From contig CM059972.1 in the NCBI GenBank assembly GCA_030490835.1, positions 59,377,563 through 59,441,562 on the forward strand: 64,000 bases of DNA. Direction: 5' to 3'. Shown one piece after another: positions 22,064-34,907 of the stretch. The translations under genes and the position numbers were made by a program. Under the pieces are notes generated by a model, which was not told where the DNA came from, searched no databases, and was given only the letters and a program-made list of their open reading frames with translations. Positions within the stretch are counted from its first letter, which is position 1. Every line of letters begins with the position of its first letter. This stretch comes from Annona cherimola. Taxonomy: Eukaryota > Streptophyta > Magnoliopsida > Magnoliales > Annonaceae.

Positions 22064-22399
22064 GAGGTTTAGGACTTCATTTGTTTTCTTGGGTTGGGTA
22101 GCATGTACATTTAGATCATTTGTATTTTTTTATTCACATTGTATATGAATGATTGGATATATAACATGTTTTATTTCAAATTATGTTTGCAATGATTGAA
22201 TGTTTGGAATGCATGATTGTATGTGTTTGACATAAATTTGGTTATGTATTAAATGGTGTTTTGGTCCATTTAAACCTGGAATGCAATAACAATGTTATTT
22301 GTATGATCTAAACACTGAAACAAGTATAATTGTTACTCTTGTAAGAAAATGAAAGGTATATCTCAAATAGGTTTTGTCAATCATCAAAAAGAGGGAGAT
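22064..22399 (+). other. S1 3' untranslated region with two polypurine runs
   Basis: A first purine run (AAAAAAGGGGAGAGAGATTTGAG, about 22041-22063) ends the env-like region. The canonical tract AAAAAGAGGGAGAT (22386-22399) abuts the 3' LTR. S2 has the same pair at about 34482-34503 and 34895-34907. Duplicated polypurine signals are known from Sireviruses. Confidence 0.75.
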
Positions 22400-23058
22400 T
22401 GCTAGAATAAATGGAAAATTAAGCACAATCCATGTTTTGATGATTAACAATTCAATTTGAGAATGTTTTGGGTGCTAATATGGTTTGCTAAGCTTTGTTA
22501 AAGGACAAAAACTCAAGTTTTAGAACATAACAGACCAAGTCGCAATCCCAAGTCGACTTAGCCATCGACTTAGGTGAAATCGATACCCAAGTCGACCCCA
22601 AGATCGACTTCAGATGATCAAAACCTTCTAGCGTTGAATTTGGGCACAAAGACAGATAAAGTCGAAGTTGAAGTCGACTCCACTTGTGACTTAGGTGAAG
22701 CCGCAGACCCAAGTCGACTCCACAATCAACTTCAGATGATCAAAACCTTCCAAAGCTGAATTTGGGCTCGGAGACAGGTGAAGTCGTAGTCGAAGTCGAA
22801 TCCATCTATGACATGGGTGAAGTCTCAATCCCAAGTCGACTCCGCCATGTGACTTGAGTGAAGTCGAACCGCAAGTCGACTTAAGCATGCGACTTGAGTG
22901 AAGCTGAAGACCAACACAGCCCAAGCAAGCAAATGGCCATGAAAGAATTATTTAAAATAGAATATTATCAAAGGGAAAACTATGAACTACATCTTTGGAC
23001 ATTAAATTCAAGGAAGGAAAATCATTCTAGATCAAGGCCACAAGGATAAACTACTCAA
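22400..23058 (+). repeat. 3' LTR of S1, first part
   Basis: It starts TGCTAGAATAAATGG and matches 12924-13580 of the 5' LTR, including the GTCGAC array. It is cut at 23058 by S2. CTCAA at 23054-23058 and CTTAA at 36605-36609 are the S2 target duplication with one difference. Confidence 0.92.
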
Positions 23059-24639
23059 TGTTGGAATCAATGGAAAATTAAGCACAATCCATATTTTGAT
23101 GATTAACAACTCAATTTAAGATTATTTTGGGTACTAATGTGGTTCGTTAAAATTGGTTAAAGGTTAAAAACTTAGATTTCAGAACCTGGCAGATCAAGTC
23201 GCAAAGCCAAGTCGACTTAGCCATCGACTTGAGTGAAGTCGTTGCCCAAGTTGACCTCAAGATCGACTTGGAGAAAGCAAAAACTTTCAGCGTTGAATTT
23301 GGGAACCAAAATAGGTGAAGTCGCAGTTGAAGTCGACTCCATATGCGACTTGGGAGAAGTCGTATTCCCAGGTCGACTCCACATGCGACTTGAGTGAAGT
23401 TGGATCCCAAATCAATCCAGGCATCCGACTTGAGTCAAGCTGAAGATAAATACAGTCTAGACAAGCAAATATTCACGAAATAATCATTCAAGATGGTATA
23501 TCATTCAAGGAAAAATCATTAGTTACATCTATGGACTACAAAATCAAGAAAAGCACATCATTCTAAGTTCAAGGTCATGAAGACAAAGCTTTCAAGGGAA
23601 GATAAACAAGCCAAGTTTCAAATTTAAGCATTTAAGATCAATGTTATTATTGGAAAAACAAGATATGAGATGAATGACAAGCAACCAGGATCACCTTCAA
23701 AGAAATCCAAGTTCCATCATTTGTAAACAGGAAGTGAAGTCGCACCCGAAGTCGACTTCACCTGCAACTTGGGTCAAGTCCAAGACCAAGTCAACCTGAA
23801 GAGGAACTTGAAGATATGCTGGAGACTGAAGTTGCAACCGAAGTCGACTCCAGTCTACGACTTGGGTGAAGTCACATCCGAAGTCGACTCCACATGCGAC
23901 TTGGGTCGCAACAGTCGAAAAAATTCGAACGTTGGCGCATTAAATGCACGCCACCTACGTCCAAAGGTTCGAATTTACTCCACCATTATAAAAGAGCATT
24001 CAAGTGGATGTGCTAGAGGTTAGAGAAAGCATTCATTGTGTTCACCTTCCACCATTTTAAAGCATTAAGTGATCAACATCACTTTCAAATGAAGAACTTT
24101 GCTCCAACTTGCTGAAAGCTACATCGCTGATCAAATCATTCTCTCTACAAGTTCTTCCAAGAGCTGAAATCTACCTACACAACTTGTAAAGTGTAGTTTC
24201 CTTTATTTGATTCAATATTTGTATTTGATACTTGGTTTGATTTGGAGATTGAAACCAAGTGAAAGCAAAGTAGTGTTGTGACTTGAGTGTGACTCATCAC
24301 CTACTTATGCAGTGTTTTGTGCAAGCCCCCGAGAGCTAGAATCTAGAAGAGAGTTGCTGCTCTAGTTGTATTTGACAAATACATTAGTGGAACCCAAGTC
24401 ACAACGGGTGTGAGCTTGGAAGAGTAGAGTATGGACGCTTGCCCGAACCACTATAAAATCTGTGTCTACTGTTGTGGTTTGCATATCTTCTTTTACTGCT
24501 TTATTTCTCTCCATATTCTTCATTTGTTTCATTAAGGGGATTAAACTAAACAAGGAAAAAGTTTCTATTTAAGTAAAAATTTTAAATACCCAATTCACCC
24601 CTCCCCTCTTGGGTAATTGTCATAAACTCGGGACCAACA
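23059..24639 (+). repeat. 5' LTR of S2
   Basis: 1581 bp long, TGTTGG to CCAACA. It is about 115 bp shorter than its 3' partner because one GTCGAC repeat block (matching roughly 35195-35310) is missing. TATAAAA is at 23987-23993. Confidence 0.92.
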
Positions 24640-24656
24640 AGTGGTATCAGAGCAGG
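24640..24656 (+). other. primer binding site of S2
   Basis: TGGTATCAGAGC at 24642-24653, two bases after the LTR, is an exact initiator tRNA-Met complement. Confidence 0.92.
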
Positions 24657-24687
24657 TCTTTGAGTTTAAACTAAATAGATCTTATAT

Positions 24688-25850
24688 ATGGCATCCCGAC
24701 AAACTTCCACTCCTGCATTTGTCGAGGGTCAATCATTCACAAGGTCACCTCTATTTGATGGGAGTAACTTCGGTTATTGAAAGTTGAGAATGAAACGATT
24801 AATCATGGCTACGGATATAGATTATTGGATTGTTATCCAAGATGGTGTTGTATTGCCCATTGATGAAAGAGCCTCTGCATGGTCCGAGGAGGAAGTTAGA
24901 ACCGTTAAAAGCAACGCAAAAGCCATGAACTCCCTCTTTTGTGCATTAACGACATCTGAATATGATAGGGTATACTCATGCCAAACCGCCAAAGAGATAT
25001 GGGATACAATTATATTTATTTATGAGGGAACTTCTCAAGTCCAAGGGACAAAAAGAAATATTTTGATTAGAGAGTTAGAAAGCTTTAAAATGCTTGAGAC
25101 CGAAAATATTTTTGAAATGTTTGCTAGATTTTTTAAAATTACTAATGCCTTGAAAGGTCTTGGGAAAGTTATTTCTGAATCTGAGTAGGTAATAAAGATT
25201 CTAAGAGCGCTACCCAAATCATGGACTCCCAAGATCACGGCCATTGAGGAAACAAAGGACCTCAACACGCTACGGCTTAAAGATCTCATAAGCTCACTCA
25301 TGTCACATGAGTTGATAAAGAGGAAAAATGAGGAGCAATATAAAGGCAAAAGAGCTATTTCTTTAAAAGCTGCACAAGTTTCAGATAACTTCACCTCATC
25401 CTCTCAAAACAACGATGAGGAGATAGCACTACTCACAAGACGATTCAAAAAATTCGTGAGTAAAGGAAAGAATTTCAAGAGCTTTAAAGAAAGAAATTCA
25501 AAAGAGAAAAATAAGAAGGCTACAAAGTGCTTCCGGTGTGGTGGAATAGGGCATATGCAAGCCCAATGCCCAACACCTAAACAAAACAAAACAAGGAAAC
25601 AAAGGAAAAAGAAGGATCGAGGCAAAAATGAAAATTTTCAAAAAGCTAAAGGAAGAGGCATGTACGTAAATGAGGAGACGTCCACAACTTGCATCTCCTC
25701 AATGAAGAAAATGAGGCTGCAAATTGCGCAAGGATCTATTGCATGGCTACAATGGAAGAAGATTTCAACCTATGCTTTGCAGCAATAGAAATTTTGGAGG
25801 ATCAAACTACTTCAATAAACTACACGAGTAGTGAAGAGGTTTATCTTAAA
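24688..25850 (+). pseudogene. gag of S2, broken and C-terminally deleted
   Basis: The ATG at 24688 opens MASRQTSTPAFVEGQSF. A stop lies at about 24778, and the gag domain (24784-25188) ends in a stop. A second frame (25300-25788) carries the zinc knuckle CFRCGGIGHMQAQC at 25528-25569. Here Gag passes directly into the protease. About 0.75 kb present in S1 (roughly 16070-16815: coiled coil and Trp-rich tail) is missing, with the join near 25838. Confidence 0.85.
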
Positions 25851-25859
25851 GCAAAAGCC

Positions 25860-28840
25860 AACAATATATGGTTTATGGATAGTGGCTGCTCAAGACACAT
25901 GACAGGAGAAAAAGGATTGTTCCATAAGATCAAAGCGTGTAGCGAAGGAACGGTTGCTTTTGGGAATAATGAAAAAGGTATAATCAAAGGTAAAGGAATA
26001 TTTATGGAAATTCAAATACATGTATTGAGGATGTATCATTTGTTGAAGAACTCAAACACAATTTAATGAGTATTAGCCAATTATGTGATAAAGGTTATAG
26101 AGTTGTATCTGAATCTTCTATATGCAATGTATTTGATGATGATCACATAGTTTTTAGTGGCAAAAGATATGGAAATGTATATTTGGTTTGTCTAGATGAA
26201 CTTGATGGAAAATGTCTAATAGCCATAGAAAATAATCCATGAATATGGCATAAAAGGCTTGGGCATATTAATATGTCGAATATTAAAACCTTGTGGAAAA
26301 AGAGTCTAGTGGAAGGGTTACCAAAGCTTAAATATGACAAGGGAAAAATTTTTAGGGCTTGTCAATTATCCAAGCAACCCAAGATGTCATTTTTCACCAA
26401 AAAGGAAATTTCAACAACTAGGCCACTTGAATTATTGCATATGGATCTTTATGGGCCATCAGATATTTTAACCCTTTGTGGGAAAAAGTATGTATTTGTA
26501 ATTATTGATGATTTTTCAATATTCACATGGATAATACTCCTAGCTAGCAAAGATGAAGCATTTTTTATACTTATCACGTTTTCAAATTTGGTGTAAAATG
26601 AAAAACAAAATACAATTATATCTATTAGAAGTGATCATGGTGGTGAATTTGAAAATAAACGATTCATAGAATTTTGTAATGAAAAAGGAATTCACCATAC
26701 ATTTTCTGCACCAAGAACCCCCAACAAAATGGGGTAGTTGAAAAGAAAAATAGGCAATATAAGAAATGGCTAGAACTATGCTAAATGAGAGTAAATTGTC
26801 CAAAAGATTTTGGGGTGAATCTGGAAGTACAGCTTGTCATGTATTAAACCGAGTTACCATTAGAGCAATCTTGAAAAAACCCCTTATGAACTATGAAAAG
26901 GAACAAAACCAAACATATCATATTTTCATGCCTTTGGATGTATTTTCTATGTGTTAAACAATGGAAAAACTAACTTGGGTAAATTAGATGGCAAAAGTGA
27001 TGAGGCAATTTTCCTTGATTATTCATCAAATAGCAAAGCATATAAAGTCTTTAACAAGAAAAATCAAATAGTAGAAGAATCAATACATGTTGTCTTTGAT
27101 GAATTTAACCAAACTCCGAGAAAAGAGGATGAGTTGAGTGATGTAGATGAGGCATTAAGGAACCCAAAGGTGGAACAACAAGAGCAACAAGGAGAAGCTA
27201 AAATAAAATAAAAAAAATTCTACGAAAGAAAGGGTAAGTGAAGGTAACAATTTTTACAAACCTTCAACTGATTTAAAGTTCAAAAATGACCATTCAATTG
27301 AGCAAGGTATTGGTAATATCTATGAAAGAGTAAAAACTAGAAGGTCAATACACAATATTTGTGGAGAATTCACTTTTATGTCAAAAATTGAACCAACATT
27401 CATTGATCAAACTCTTAATAATAAAAACTAGATCACCGCAATGCAAGAAGAGCTAAATCAATTTGAAAGAAACAATGTATGGCACCTAGTTCCTAGACCC
27501 AAAGATTACATAATTATTGGTACCAAATGGGTTTTTAGTAACAAATTAGATGAAAGTGGACTTGTGGTGAGAAACAAAGTCAGATTGGTAGCCAATGGAT
27601 ATTCCCAACAAGAGGGAATTGACTTTAAATAATTTCAAATGGATGTGAAAAGCGCATTTTTGAATGAATACTTGAATGAAGAAGTTTATGTTGAACAACC
27701 TCCGGGATTTGAAGAAAAGGATCAATCAAAATATGTTTTCAAGTTAACCAAAGCTTTATATGGACTAAAACAAGCTCCACAAGATTGGTATGAAAGGTTA
27801 AGCAAATTCTTGATTGATCATGACTTTCAAAGATGAAAGGTTGATACAACATTATTCATCAAGTATAAGGATAAAAATATTTTAATTGTTCAAATTTATA
27901 TTGATAATATAATATTTGGTGCTACTAATGAAACTATGTGCTAAGAATTTTCTGAGATTATGCAAAGTGAATTTGAAATGAGCATGATGGGAGAATTGAA
28001 CTTCTTCCTTGGGCTGCAAATTAAGCAACTAGCAGAAGGGATCTTCATAAATCAGTCCAAGTACGTCAAAGAAATGTTAAAGAAGTTCGGAAAGCAAAAT
28101 AGCAAAGGTGCAAACACACCAATGAGTTCAACTATCAAGATCGACAAGGATGAAAAGGGTAAACCTATTAAACAAAAATTGTATAAAAGCATGATAGGTC
28201 TTTATTATATTTAACTACTTCTAGACCGGATATTTTGTTCAGTGTTTGCATGTGTTCTAGATTCTAATTATGTCCTAAAGAATCACATTTAATAGCTATA
28301 AAAAGAATTTTCAGATATTTGATAAATACCACTAATTTAGGACTATAGTATCCAAAGGGGTCAACATTTGATCTGATCGGCTACTCGGATGTGGATTTTT
28401 CCGGTTACAAAGTAGATAGAAAAAGCACTAGTGAAACATGTCAGTTTCTAGGAAACATGTTAGTTTCATAGTTTTCAAGAAAACAGACTAGTGTTGCTCT
28501 ATCTACTTCGAAAGCCGAATACATAGCCGCCAGGAGCTATTGTGCCCAATTACTTTGGATGAAATAATAACTTATGGACTATGGCATTGATTATCATGAT
28601 ATTCCAATTAGATGTGATAATACAAGTGTTATTTGTTTGACCAAAAATCCTATGTTGCATTCTAGAAAAAAGCGTATAGATGTGAGACATCACATTATTC
28701 GTGAACATGTTGAAAATCATGATATTTGTTTAGAATATGTGAAAACAGATGACCAAATTGCAGATATTTTTTCCAAACCATTAGCAAAGGAACCATTTTA
28801 TAAAATTAGGAATGATATGGGTATGATTGAGTTTGATTAG
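25860..28840 (+). pseudogene. pol of S2, broken, RT active site mutated
   Basis: The protease has WFMDSGCSRHMTGEKG (about 25869). The integrase (about 26240-26957) has a good HMDLYGPSDI start and SDHGGEFEN, but is shifted at PRTPNK near 26715. The linker is 26951-27211. RT (27441-27960) lacks about 80 bases near 27630 (the block with YAPVAK in S1), and its catalytic YVDD is replaced by YIDN at about 27897-27908. RNase H (28100-28840) has stops, but its end (28574-28840, ADIFSKPL) is intact. The element could not supply its own RT. Confidence 0.9.
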
Positions 28841-29379
28841 AAGCATAATATGATAGGGGAAGCATTTTAGAAAAACCAATTCTGAAGAGACAAGTCGACT
28901 TCGGTTAGGGCAATTAGACTTCAGCGCGCGGCAGCTCTTTCTTCTTCTTCCTTCTCTTCTTCTTTCTCATTTCCCCTTCTCCTCTGGCGCTGAAAATCTC
29001 TCTTGCTCCCATCCAGTTTCCTCGATTCCCAGCTCCCTTTGGTTGTTCCCCTTTGCTGTGTCGTCCTTTTCCTCTTGTTGTCTTCCTTTTCTTCTCTTTC
29101 TCTCCTCATTATCCTCTCGTCTGTTGTTGTCAGTCGACAAGTCGCCCCTGTCCATCTTTCCCTTGCTCACCATGTCCTCTCTCTCTCTCTCTATGCCTTC
29201 CCCATCTCCCTCTTCATTGTTGTCTGCTCACATCTGCAGTTTCTTTCTCAGTTTGCTCACTGTGACCAGGTTGTCTTCAAACTCCGAAGCCACTGACCTT
29301 GCTTGCATTAGCTCTCACAACTGCCCACTCTCAAAGTCCCATTACAAAATCTACTTCAAACCTATCTCAAATTGAACCT
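28841..29379 (+). other. S2 pol-env spacer
   Basis: Equivalent to 19890-20414 of S1: GTCGAC units (28890-28925), then a pyrimidine-rich tract (28935-29240) with CTCTCTCTCTCT near 29172-29195. The long Ser/Leu/Pro frames through it are composition artefacts. Confidence 0.65.
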
Positions 29380-30050
29380 ATGGCACCTAAAGCAGTTGCA
29401 AATCCCTCCAAACTGGCCGTATCAAGACCATCTCGATCAAATACAGGCGAGGGGGTACCCCGCCAATAACGAACTTCATCAAAACGGGTTCGGGAAGAAG
29501 CCTCCGCATCTGCGGGACGCCACGTGCGTTTTCGTGAGGTAAATCTGTCGTCGTCGGCACCCCGACAAGCTAACTCGGAATCTGGATCAAGCAGCGAAAC
29601 ATTATCAACTGCGAATAGGCAGGGTACACCTACATCAAAGGGGCGGTGTTGAAGATGCCAACTACGTATTTCAAAACCGAGCGGGACACACATCAGGTTC
29701 TACAGGAATTTCTACGGCGTAAGATTTTTGTCCCCAAGATCATTGATTTCAAGTTTCTGCGTGATTATGAGTTTGGCATTGAGGAGTTACTGGATTTTCA
29801 AGGATGTACAGGGCTATTGAAAGCCGATGATAGGGTATACCCTGTTCTAACCTGAATATTCTACTATTTATGCGATCAGGAGTATTACATTACATTTGTA
29901 AAAGGAAAAGAGCTAAATTTGGGAATTGAAAATACAAATCATAAAGAAAGTGCAATCCACCATATTGCACACATATTGGATGTTCCCGAGGTAGATGAAA
30001 ATATTCCTGAAGGGTTGACACTTCCCCAGATGTACAACCAGTTAACAAAG
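29380..30050 (+). pseudogene. env-like ORF of S2, part 1
   Basis: It starts MAPKAVANPSKL at 29380, like the S1 copy. The clearest frame is 29646-29855 (KMPTTYFKTERD, VPKIIDFKFLRDYEFGIEEL). It runs to CAACCAGTTAACAAAG, where a solo LTR is inserted. It resumes at 31625. Confidence 0.75.
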
Positions 30051-31619
30051 TGTTGGAAACAATGTTCCAAACAAAACAAATTGACCAAAGCATAAGTTTT
30101 GATGATTAAACAAAGACTAATTTGAGTATATAAAGTGTACTAATGAGTTTGCCAAGTGTTTAAGGAAAACAAAGAAGTCAAGTCGATTACCAAGTCGACT
30201 TGGACTTCGACTTGGGGTGAAGTCGATACCTAAGTCGACTTCACAAGCGACTTCAAATGGCAAAAGGTAGATAGCTTTGAAAATAGAAAACAAGCAAGTG
30301 AAGTCGCAGGCCAAGTCGACTCCAGCATCGACTTCAAGCATCCAGAGTTGAAAAAGTGGAAACGGACATGACGAAGTCGCAGGCGAAGTCGACTCCAGGT
30401 GCGACTTGGGCGAAGTCGCAGACGAGGTCGACTCCAACTTCGACTTGAGGAGTTCAGACTTGAAGATTGAAGTTTCAAGCTTATTCCAAGGATCAATTTG
30501 GACTTTATCAAATCCAAATAAGATGCAAAGTTCATTCTCAAAAAGCAACTGAAGTTTCTTGAAGATCAAAAGCTAAGATTCATATTCAAAGTTCAAATCA
30601 AGTCTATCAAGTCCAAAGCTAATCTTCAAGCTTATTCCAAATGAAGCAATACCCAAGTCATGAAGACCAATTTTACAAAGTTCAAGCCAGTTCAAGAAGA
30701 TCAAGGTGTTTTTGCAAAAGACCAAGCCAAGTCGCAACCCAAGTCGACTCCAGGATCGACTTGAGTTGAAGACTGAAGGCCAAGTTGACCCAGACTCGGA
30801 CTTGGAAATCTGAAGAACTGGAGTCGCACACGAGGTCGACTCCAGGTGCGACTTGGAAGCCAAGTCGCAGGCCAAGTCGACTCCACATGCGACTTGGGTC
30901 GCAACGGTCGGAATTTATTCGAACGTTGGCGCATTAAATGCGCGCCACCTACCCTCTAACGTTCGGATTCCCTCCAAAATTATAAATAGCATTCATGGTG
31001 GACGAGGGAAGTAGCTGAGAATCATTAAGTGTGCTTAACTACTGCATTCAAGAGCTCAAAAGAGATCAAGCCACTCAAAGAAGAAGAACTCTACTTCAAA
31101 CTGCAAGAGCTTCATTTCAGAATCTTCAAAGCCAACTCTTCAAGTTCTTCTCTGCGCCTAATTGTTGCTACACATCTGTAAAGTGTAGATTTCTTTGTTG
31201 TTTCATTTATTTGTGATTGAACTTGATCTAGTTTGAGGAACTAGGATCAAGTGTATGCTAAGTAGTGTGTGATTGGAGTGAGACTCATCACCTACTTGAG
31301 CAGTGTGTTATATGCCCCCTAGAGCTAGAATCTAGAAGAGAGCAATGGCTCTAATTGTATTGAGAGAATACAATAGTGGAACCCAAGTCACAAGGAGTGT
31401 GAGCTTGGAAGAGTGGAGTAGGGAGGTTACCCGAACCACTATAAAAATCTTGTGTGTTTGATTTATTTATCTGCTCTCTACATTATATTGCTTTCCATTT
31501 CGATTCTTCATTAAGGGGACTGGATTAATCCGGAGTTAAGTTTCTGTTTAAGTTATAAATTTTTAGATACCCAATTCACCCCTCCCCTCTTGGGTTTTGC
31601 CATTAACTCGGGACCAACA
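30051..31619 (+). mobile_element. solo Sirevirus LTR 1, perfect TSD CAAAG
   Basis: 1569 bp, TGTTGGAAACAATG to GGGACCAACA, with CAAAG at 30046-30050 and 31620-31624. It has no internal region, primer site or second LTR, so it arose by LTR-LTR recombination. TATAAAT at 30981. It belongs to a subfamily different from S1/S2 but shares the GTCGAC array and the GCATTAAATGCGCGCCACCTA block. Confidence 0.95.
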
Positions 31620-31624
31620 CAAAG

Positions 31625-32270
31625 AGCAACAAATATCATCCGAGAATCAAATTCCTCCATTATATGGATTTATCTCCCAGATTGAGGGTTCTACGGCTAT
31701 TGATTGCTCACTGTATCTAACCTAAAGGAGGAGGCCGAAACCAATTGAACTCACAGGAGGCTGAAATTTTGTGGAAAGTGGATAATCGAGTAAGGGTCAG
31801 CCTGCCTGCTCTATTTTTGGAAGCCTCAGCCTCAAAGAAAGATAATCCCAGAGGCGTGCTACCGTAAGGGACGTGGATTACCAAGATCATGCACTATCTT
31901 GGTGTCACTTAGACGGAGAGCCGTTTGAAGTATTGAAGCCCACGAATGCAATAAACAAGGCTTTACTGACTAGGATGAAGATAAATTTGGAGGAATTCAG
32001 GGCAGAAAGGATTAGGGAAAGGATGGGACCAGCCCAACCTGCGGCGGAGGATGCTCATCCGGAGGGGGAGCAACCACCTCCATTCCCGCAGTAGGACGCA
32101 GCTCCGTCTCCACCACTGGCAGCACCTGCAGAGCCCATATTGCCACAATCACATGGGTCATGTTCTCCTCGAGGCTCATAGATTTCCTATCCTCGTCCAC
32201 ACTCATCGACTTGGGCTACCTCCATCAATGCCATCAGAGACCACCTTGAGTAGATGGAAGACCGGCTTAC
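31625..32270 (+). pseudogene. env-like ORF of S2, part 2
   Basis: Continues the part before the solo LTR: a FLHYMDLSPRLRVLRLLIAH stretch, GGGRNQLNSQEAEILWKV near 31730, then the Pro/Glu-rich region (32030-32200). Stops are at about 31710 and 31866. It is cut by the second solo LTR at 32271. Confidence 0.72.
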
Positions 32271-34161
32271 TGTTGGAAATATATGGAAAATAAGCCAAGT
32301 CTATGTTTTGATGATTAATAAATCAATTTGAGTAAGTTTTGGTTACTAACATGTTTGTGGAAATGACTTAAAGTTATAAATTTGAAGAATACGAAGCATG
32401 GCAAGTCAAGTCGATTTCCAAGTCGACTCAGGCTTCGACTTAGGCAAAGTCGATCCCCAAGTCGACTCAAGAAGCGACTTCAAGACGTCATTCCCTTCCA
32501 AAGTTGAAATTGAGAATGAGAGGTGCCGAAGTCGCATCCCAAGTCGACTCCGCTTGCGACTAGGGTGAAGTCGCAGACCAAGTCAACTCCAGCATCGACT
32601 TCGAAACGTCATTTTCTTCCAGAGTTGAAATCAAGAACGAGAACTGCCGAAGTCGCATCCCAAGTCGACTCCGCTTGCGACTTGAGGTGAAGTTGCAGAC
32701 CAAGTCGACTCCAGTCGCGACTTGGAGGCATCATTTCTGTCCAGAGTTGAAATCGAGGAGCAGAGCTGCCGAAGTCGGAGACGAAGTCAACTCCGCATGC
32801 GACTTGGGTGAAGTCACAGACCAAGTCGACTCCAGTATCGACTTCAGTTGGACAGGGCAGAAACTTCAGAAGCCAAATCGGGGATTAGATCGATTTCAAG
32901 GTAGAACTTGAGTCAAGTTGAAGATCAAGTCGACCTCGATGTTCGACTTGGAACATATGAAGACTAATCCAAGTCCAAAGAAAGCAAGATGCATGAATTC
33001 AACTATTCTAATCAAAATATATTGGACTTGTTCATGAATACAAAAGATTCAAGACTCAATGACTCAAGGTTTGCAAATCATGGAGCTAAAGGACATCAAG
33101 CTAGAATGATAACACAGTGGTCCAAAGAGATATAAATCAAGGAAGAAACAACCAAACATGAAGAAACTCAAGCAAGCAAAGCATTCCAAGGATTTCAAGT
33201 TCATCAAGCAAGCTGTCAAAGTGAAGTCGCACCCGAAGTCAACTCCACCTGCGACTTGGGTCAAGTCGAGGACCAAGTCGACCCAAACTGGAACTTGAAG
33301 AAGTTGCGAACAGGAGAAGTCGCACCCAAAGTCGACTCCATCTGCGACTTGGGCGAAGTCGCACCCGAAGTCGACTCCACCTGCGACTTGGGTCGCAACG
33401 GTTGGAAAATTTTCTAACGTTGGCGCATTAAATGCGTGCCACCTACCTCCAAACGTTCGGATTTCCTCCACAATTATAAAAGGCATTCAATATAAACGAG
33501 GAGGGTAGCTGAGAATTCATTAAGTGTGCATAACTCCTATCTTCAAGAGCATTAAGTGATCAAGCCAACATTGAGAAGAAGAACTTTGCTTCCAAACTGC
33601 CAAGAGCTGCTTGCTGAATCTCTAAGCCTACACTACAAGTTCTTCTCTGCACCAAATCTGCATCTACACAATAGTAACATTTAGAAACTTTCTTTTGGTA
33701 TTACTTGTTGTATTGAACTTGTTTTAGCTTGGGTAGCTAAGAACAAGTGTAAGCAAAGTAGTGTGTGATTGGAGTGGAACTCGTCACCTACTTGTATTGT
33801 GTATTGTTGATGCTCCCTAGAGCTAGAATCTAGAAGAGAGCAGAGGCTCTAGTTGTATATGCCCCCTAGAGCTAGAATCTAGAAGAGAGTGGAGACTCTA
33901 GTTGTATTCGCGGAATACATAGTGGAACCCAAGTCAAAAGGGGTGTGAGCTTGGAAGAGTGGAGTAGGGAGGCTGCCCGAACCACTATAAAATCTTATGT
34001 GTTCATTTTTGTTTCTGCTCTTTACATTATTGCTCTCATTTTGTTTCTTCATAAAGGGGACTAGATTAATCCGGGGTAAAATTTTTGTTTAAGTTATAAA
34101 TTTTTAAATACCCAATTCACCCCTCCCCTCTTGGGTAACTGTCATTAACTCGGGACCAACA
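32271..34161 (+). mobile_element. solo Sirevirus LTR 2, perfect TSD CTTAC
   Basis: 1891 bp, TGTTGGAAATATATGG to GGGACCAACA, with CTTAC at 32266-32270 and 34162-34166. Same subfamily as solo LTR 1. It is longer because of more GTCGAC units and a tandem duplication of about 57 bp in the U5-like part (GCTAGAATCTAGAAGAGAG at 33822 and 33870). TATAAA at 33475-33480. Confidence 0.95.
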
Positions 34162-34166
34162 CTTAC

Positions 34167-34503
34167 GTCACAGTTGGCTGGACTTCACACGGCGATGATG
34201 GAGATGCACACTCGCCAGAACAAGATGGATCGCGAACTGCGCACAATAAAGTATAGGCTTGCTTTGGGGAGCAGTCGAGGTCGTTCAGTGCCAAGCCTAC
34301 CTGATATTGATCCATACTTTGGTGAATCCGTGAGAGCTGAACCCACCATTCAGCCTCTCTCATCCTTTTATTCATCTGCTCATATCCGGCCTATCCCACC
34401 TAGTCGTCGTCCATCCTATCCTATATCAGTGTTTCAATTTGCTAAATCTCAATTTCTCTATCTCCTTTTTGATTCCTTGACAAAAAGGGGGAGAGAGATT
34501 TGA
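34167..34503 (+). pseudogene. env-like ORF of S2, part 3 (C-terminus)
   Basis: Frame 34174-34503 with MEMHTRQNKMDRELRTIKYRL, the same C-terminal helix as in S1 (21753-21830), and a tail ending at a stop inside a purine-rich run. It was contiguous with 32270 before the solo LTR inserted. Confidence 0.75.
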
Positions 34504-34907
34504 GTTTTTTTTTAAGGATAGTTTGCTTTCATGGGATGGGTAATATGTATATGTAGGTCATTTTGCATTTTCCTGCTTCACATTGTATAAAACTGCTTGA
34601 TTATATATGTATATGATCTGTTTTTGAATGGATTGCAATGGTTAGATGGATATGACATGTGTTTCTGATTGAATTGCAATGGTCAGATGGATATGACATG
34701 TGTTTCTGATTGAATTGCAATGGTTGAATGTATACAACATGTGTTCTGTATGTATTTGCCATTTTATGTTGATTTCATTAACTCTGGAATGCAATGCAAA
34801 TAACATCTGTATGTTCTAAGCGCCAAAACAAGGATGAAATTTAATTTTTAAAGTAAATGAAAGGTATAACTCGAATTGGTTTTGTCAATCATCGAAAAGG
34901 AGGAGAT
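34504..34907 (+). other. S2 3' untranslated region and polypurine tract
   Basis: Non-coding. A short repeat of about 50 bp containing GGATATGACATGTGTTTCTG occurs at about 34657 and 34697. The tract AAAAGGAGGAGAT at 34895-34907 abuts the 3' LTR. Confidence 0.7.

Noticed and set aside
31963..32206. Minus-strand frames with Pro/Trp-rich content
   Set aside because: Antisense of the env-like Pro/Glu-rich segment.
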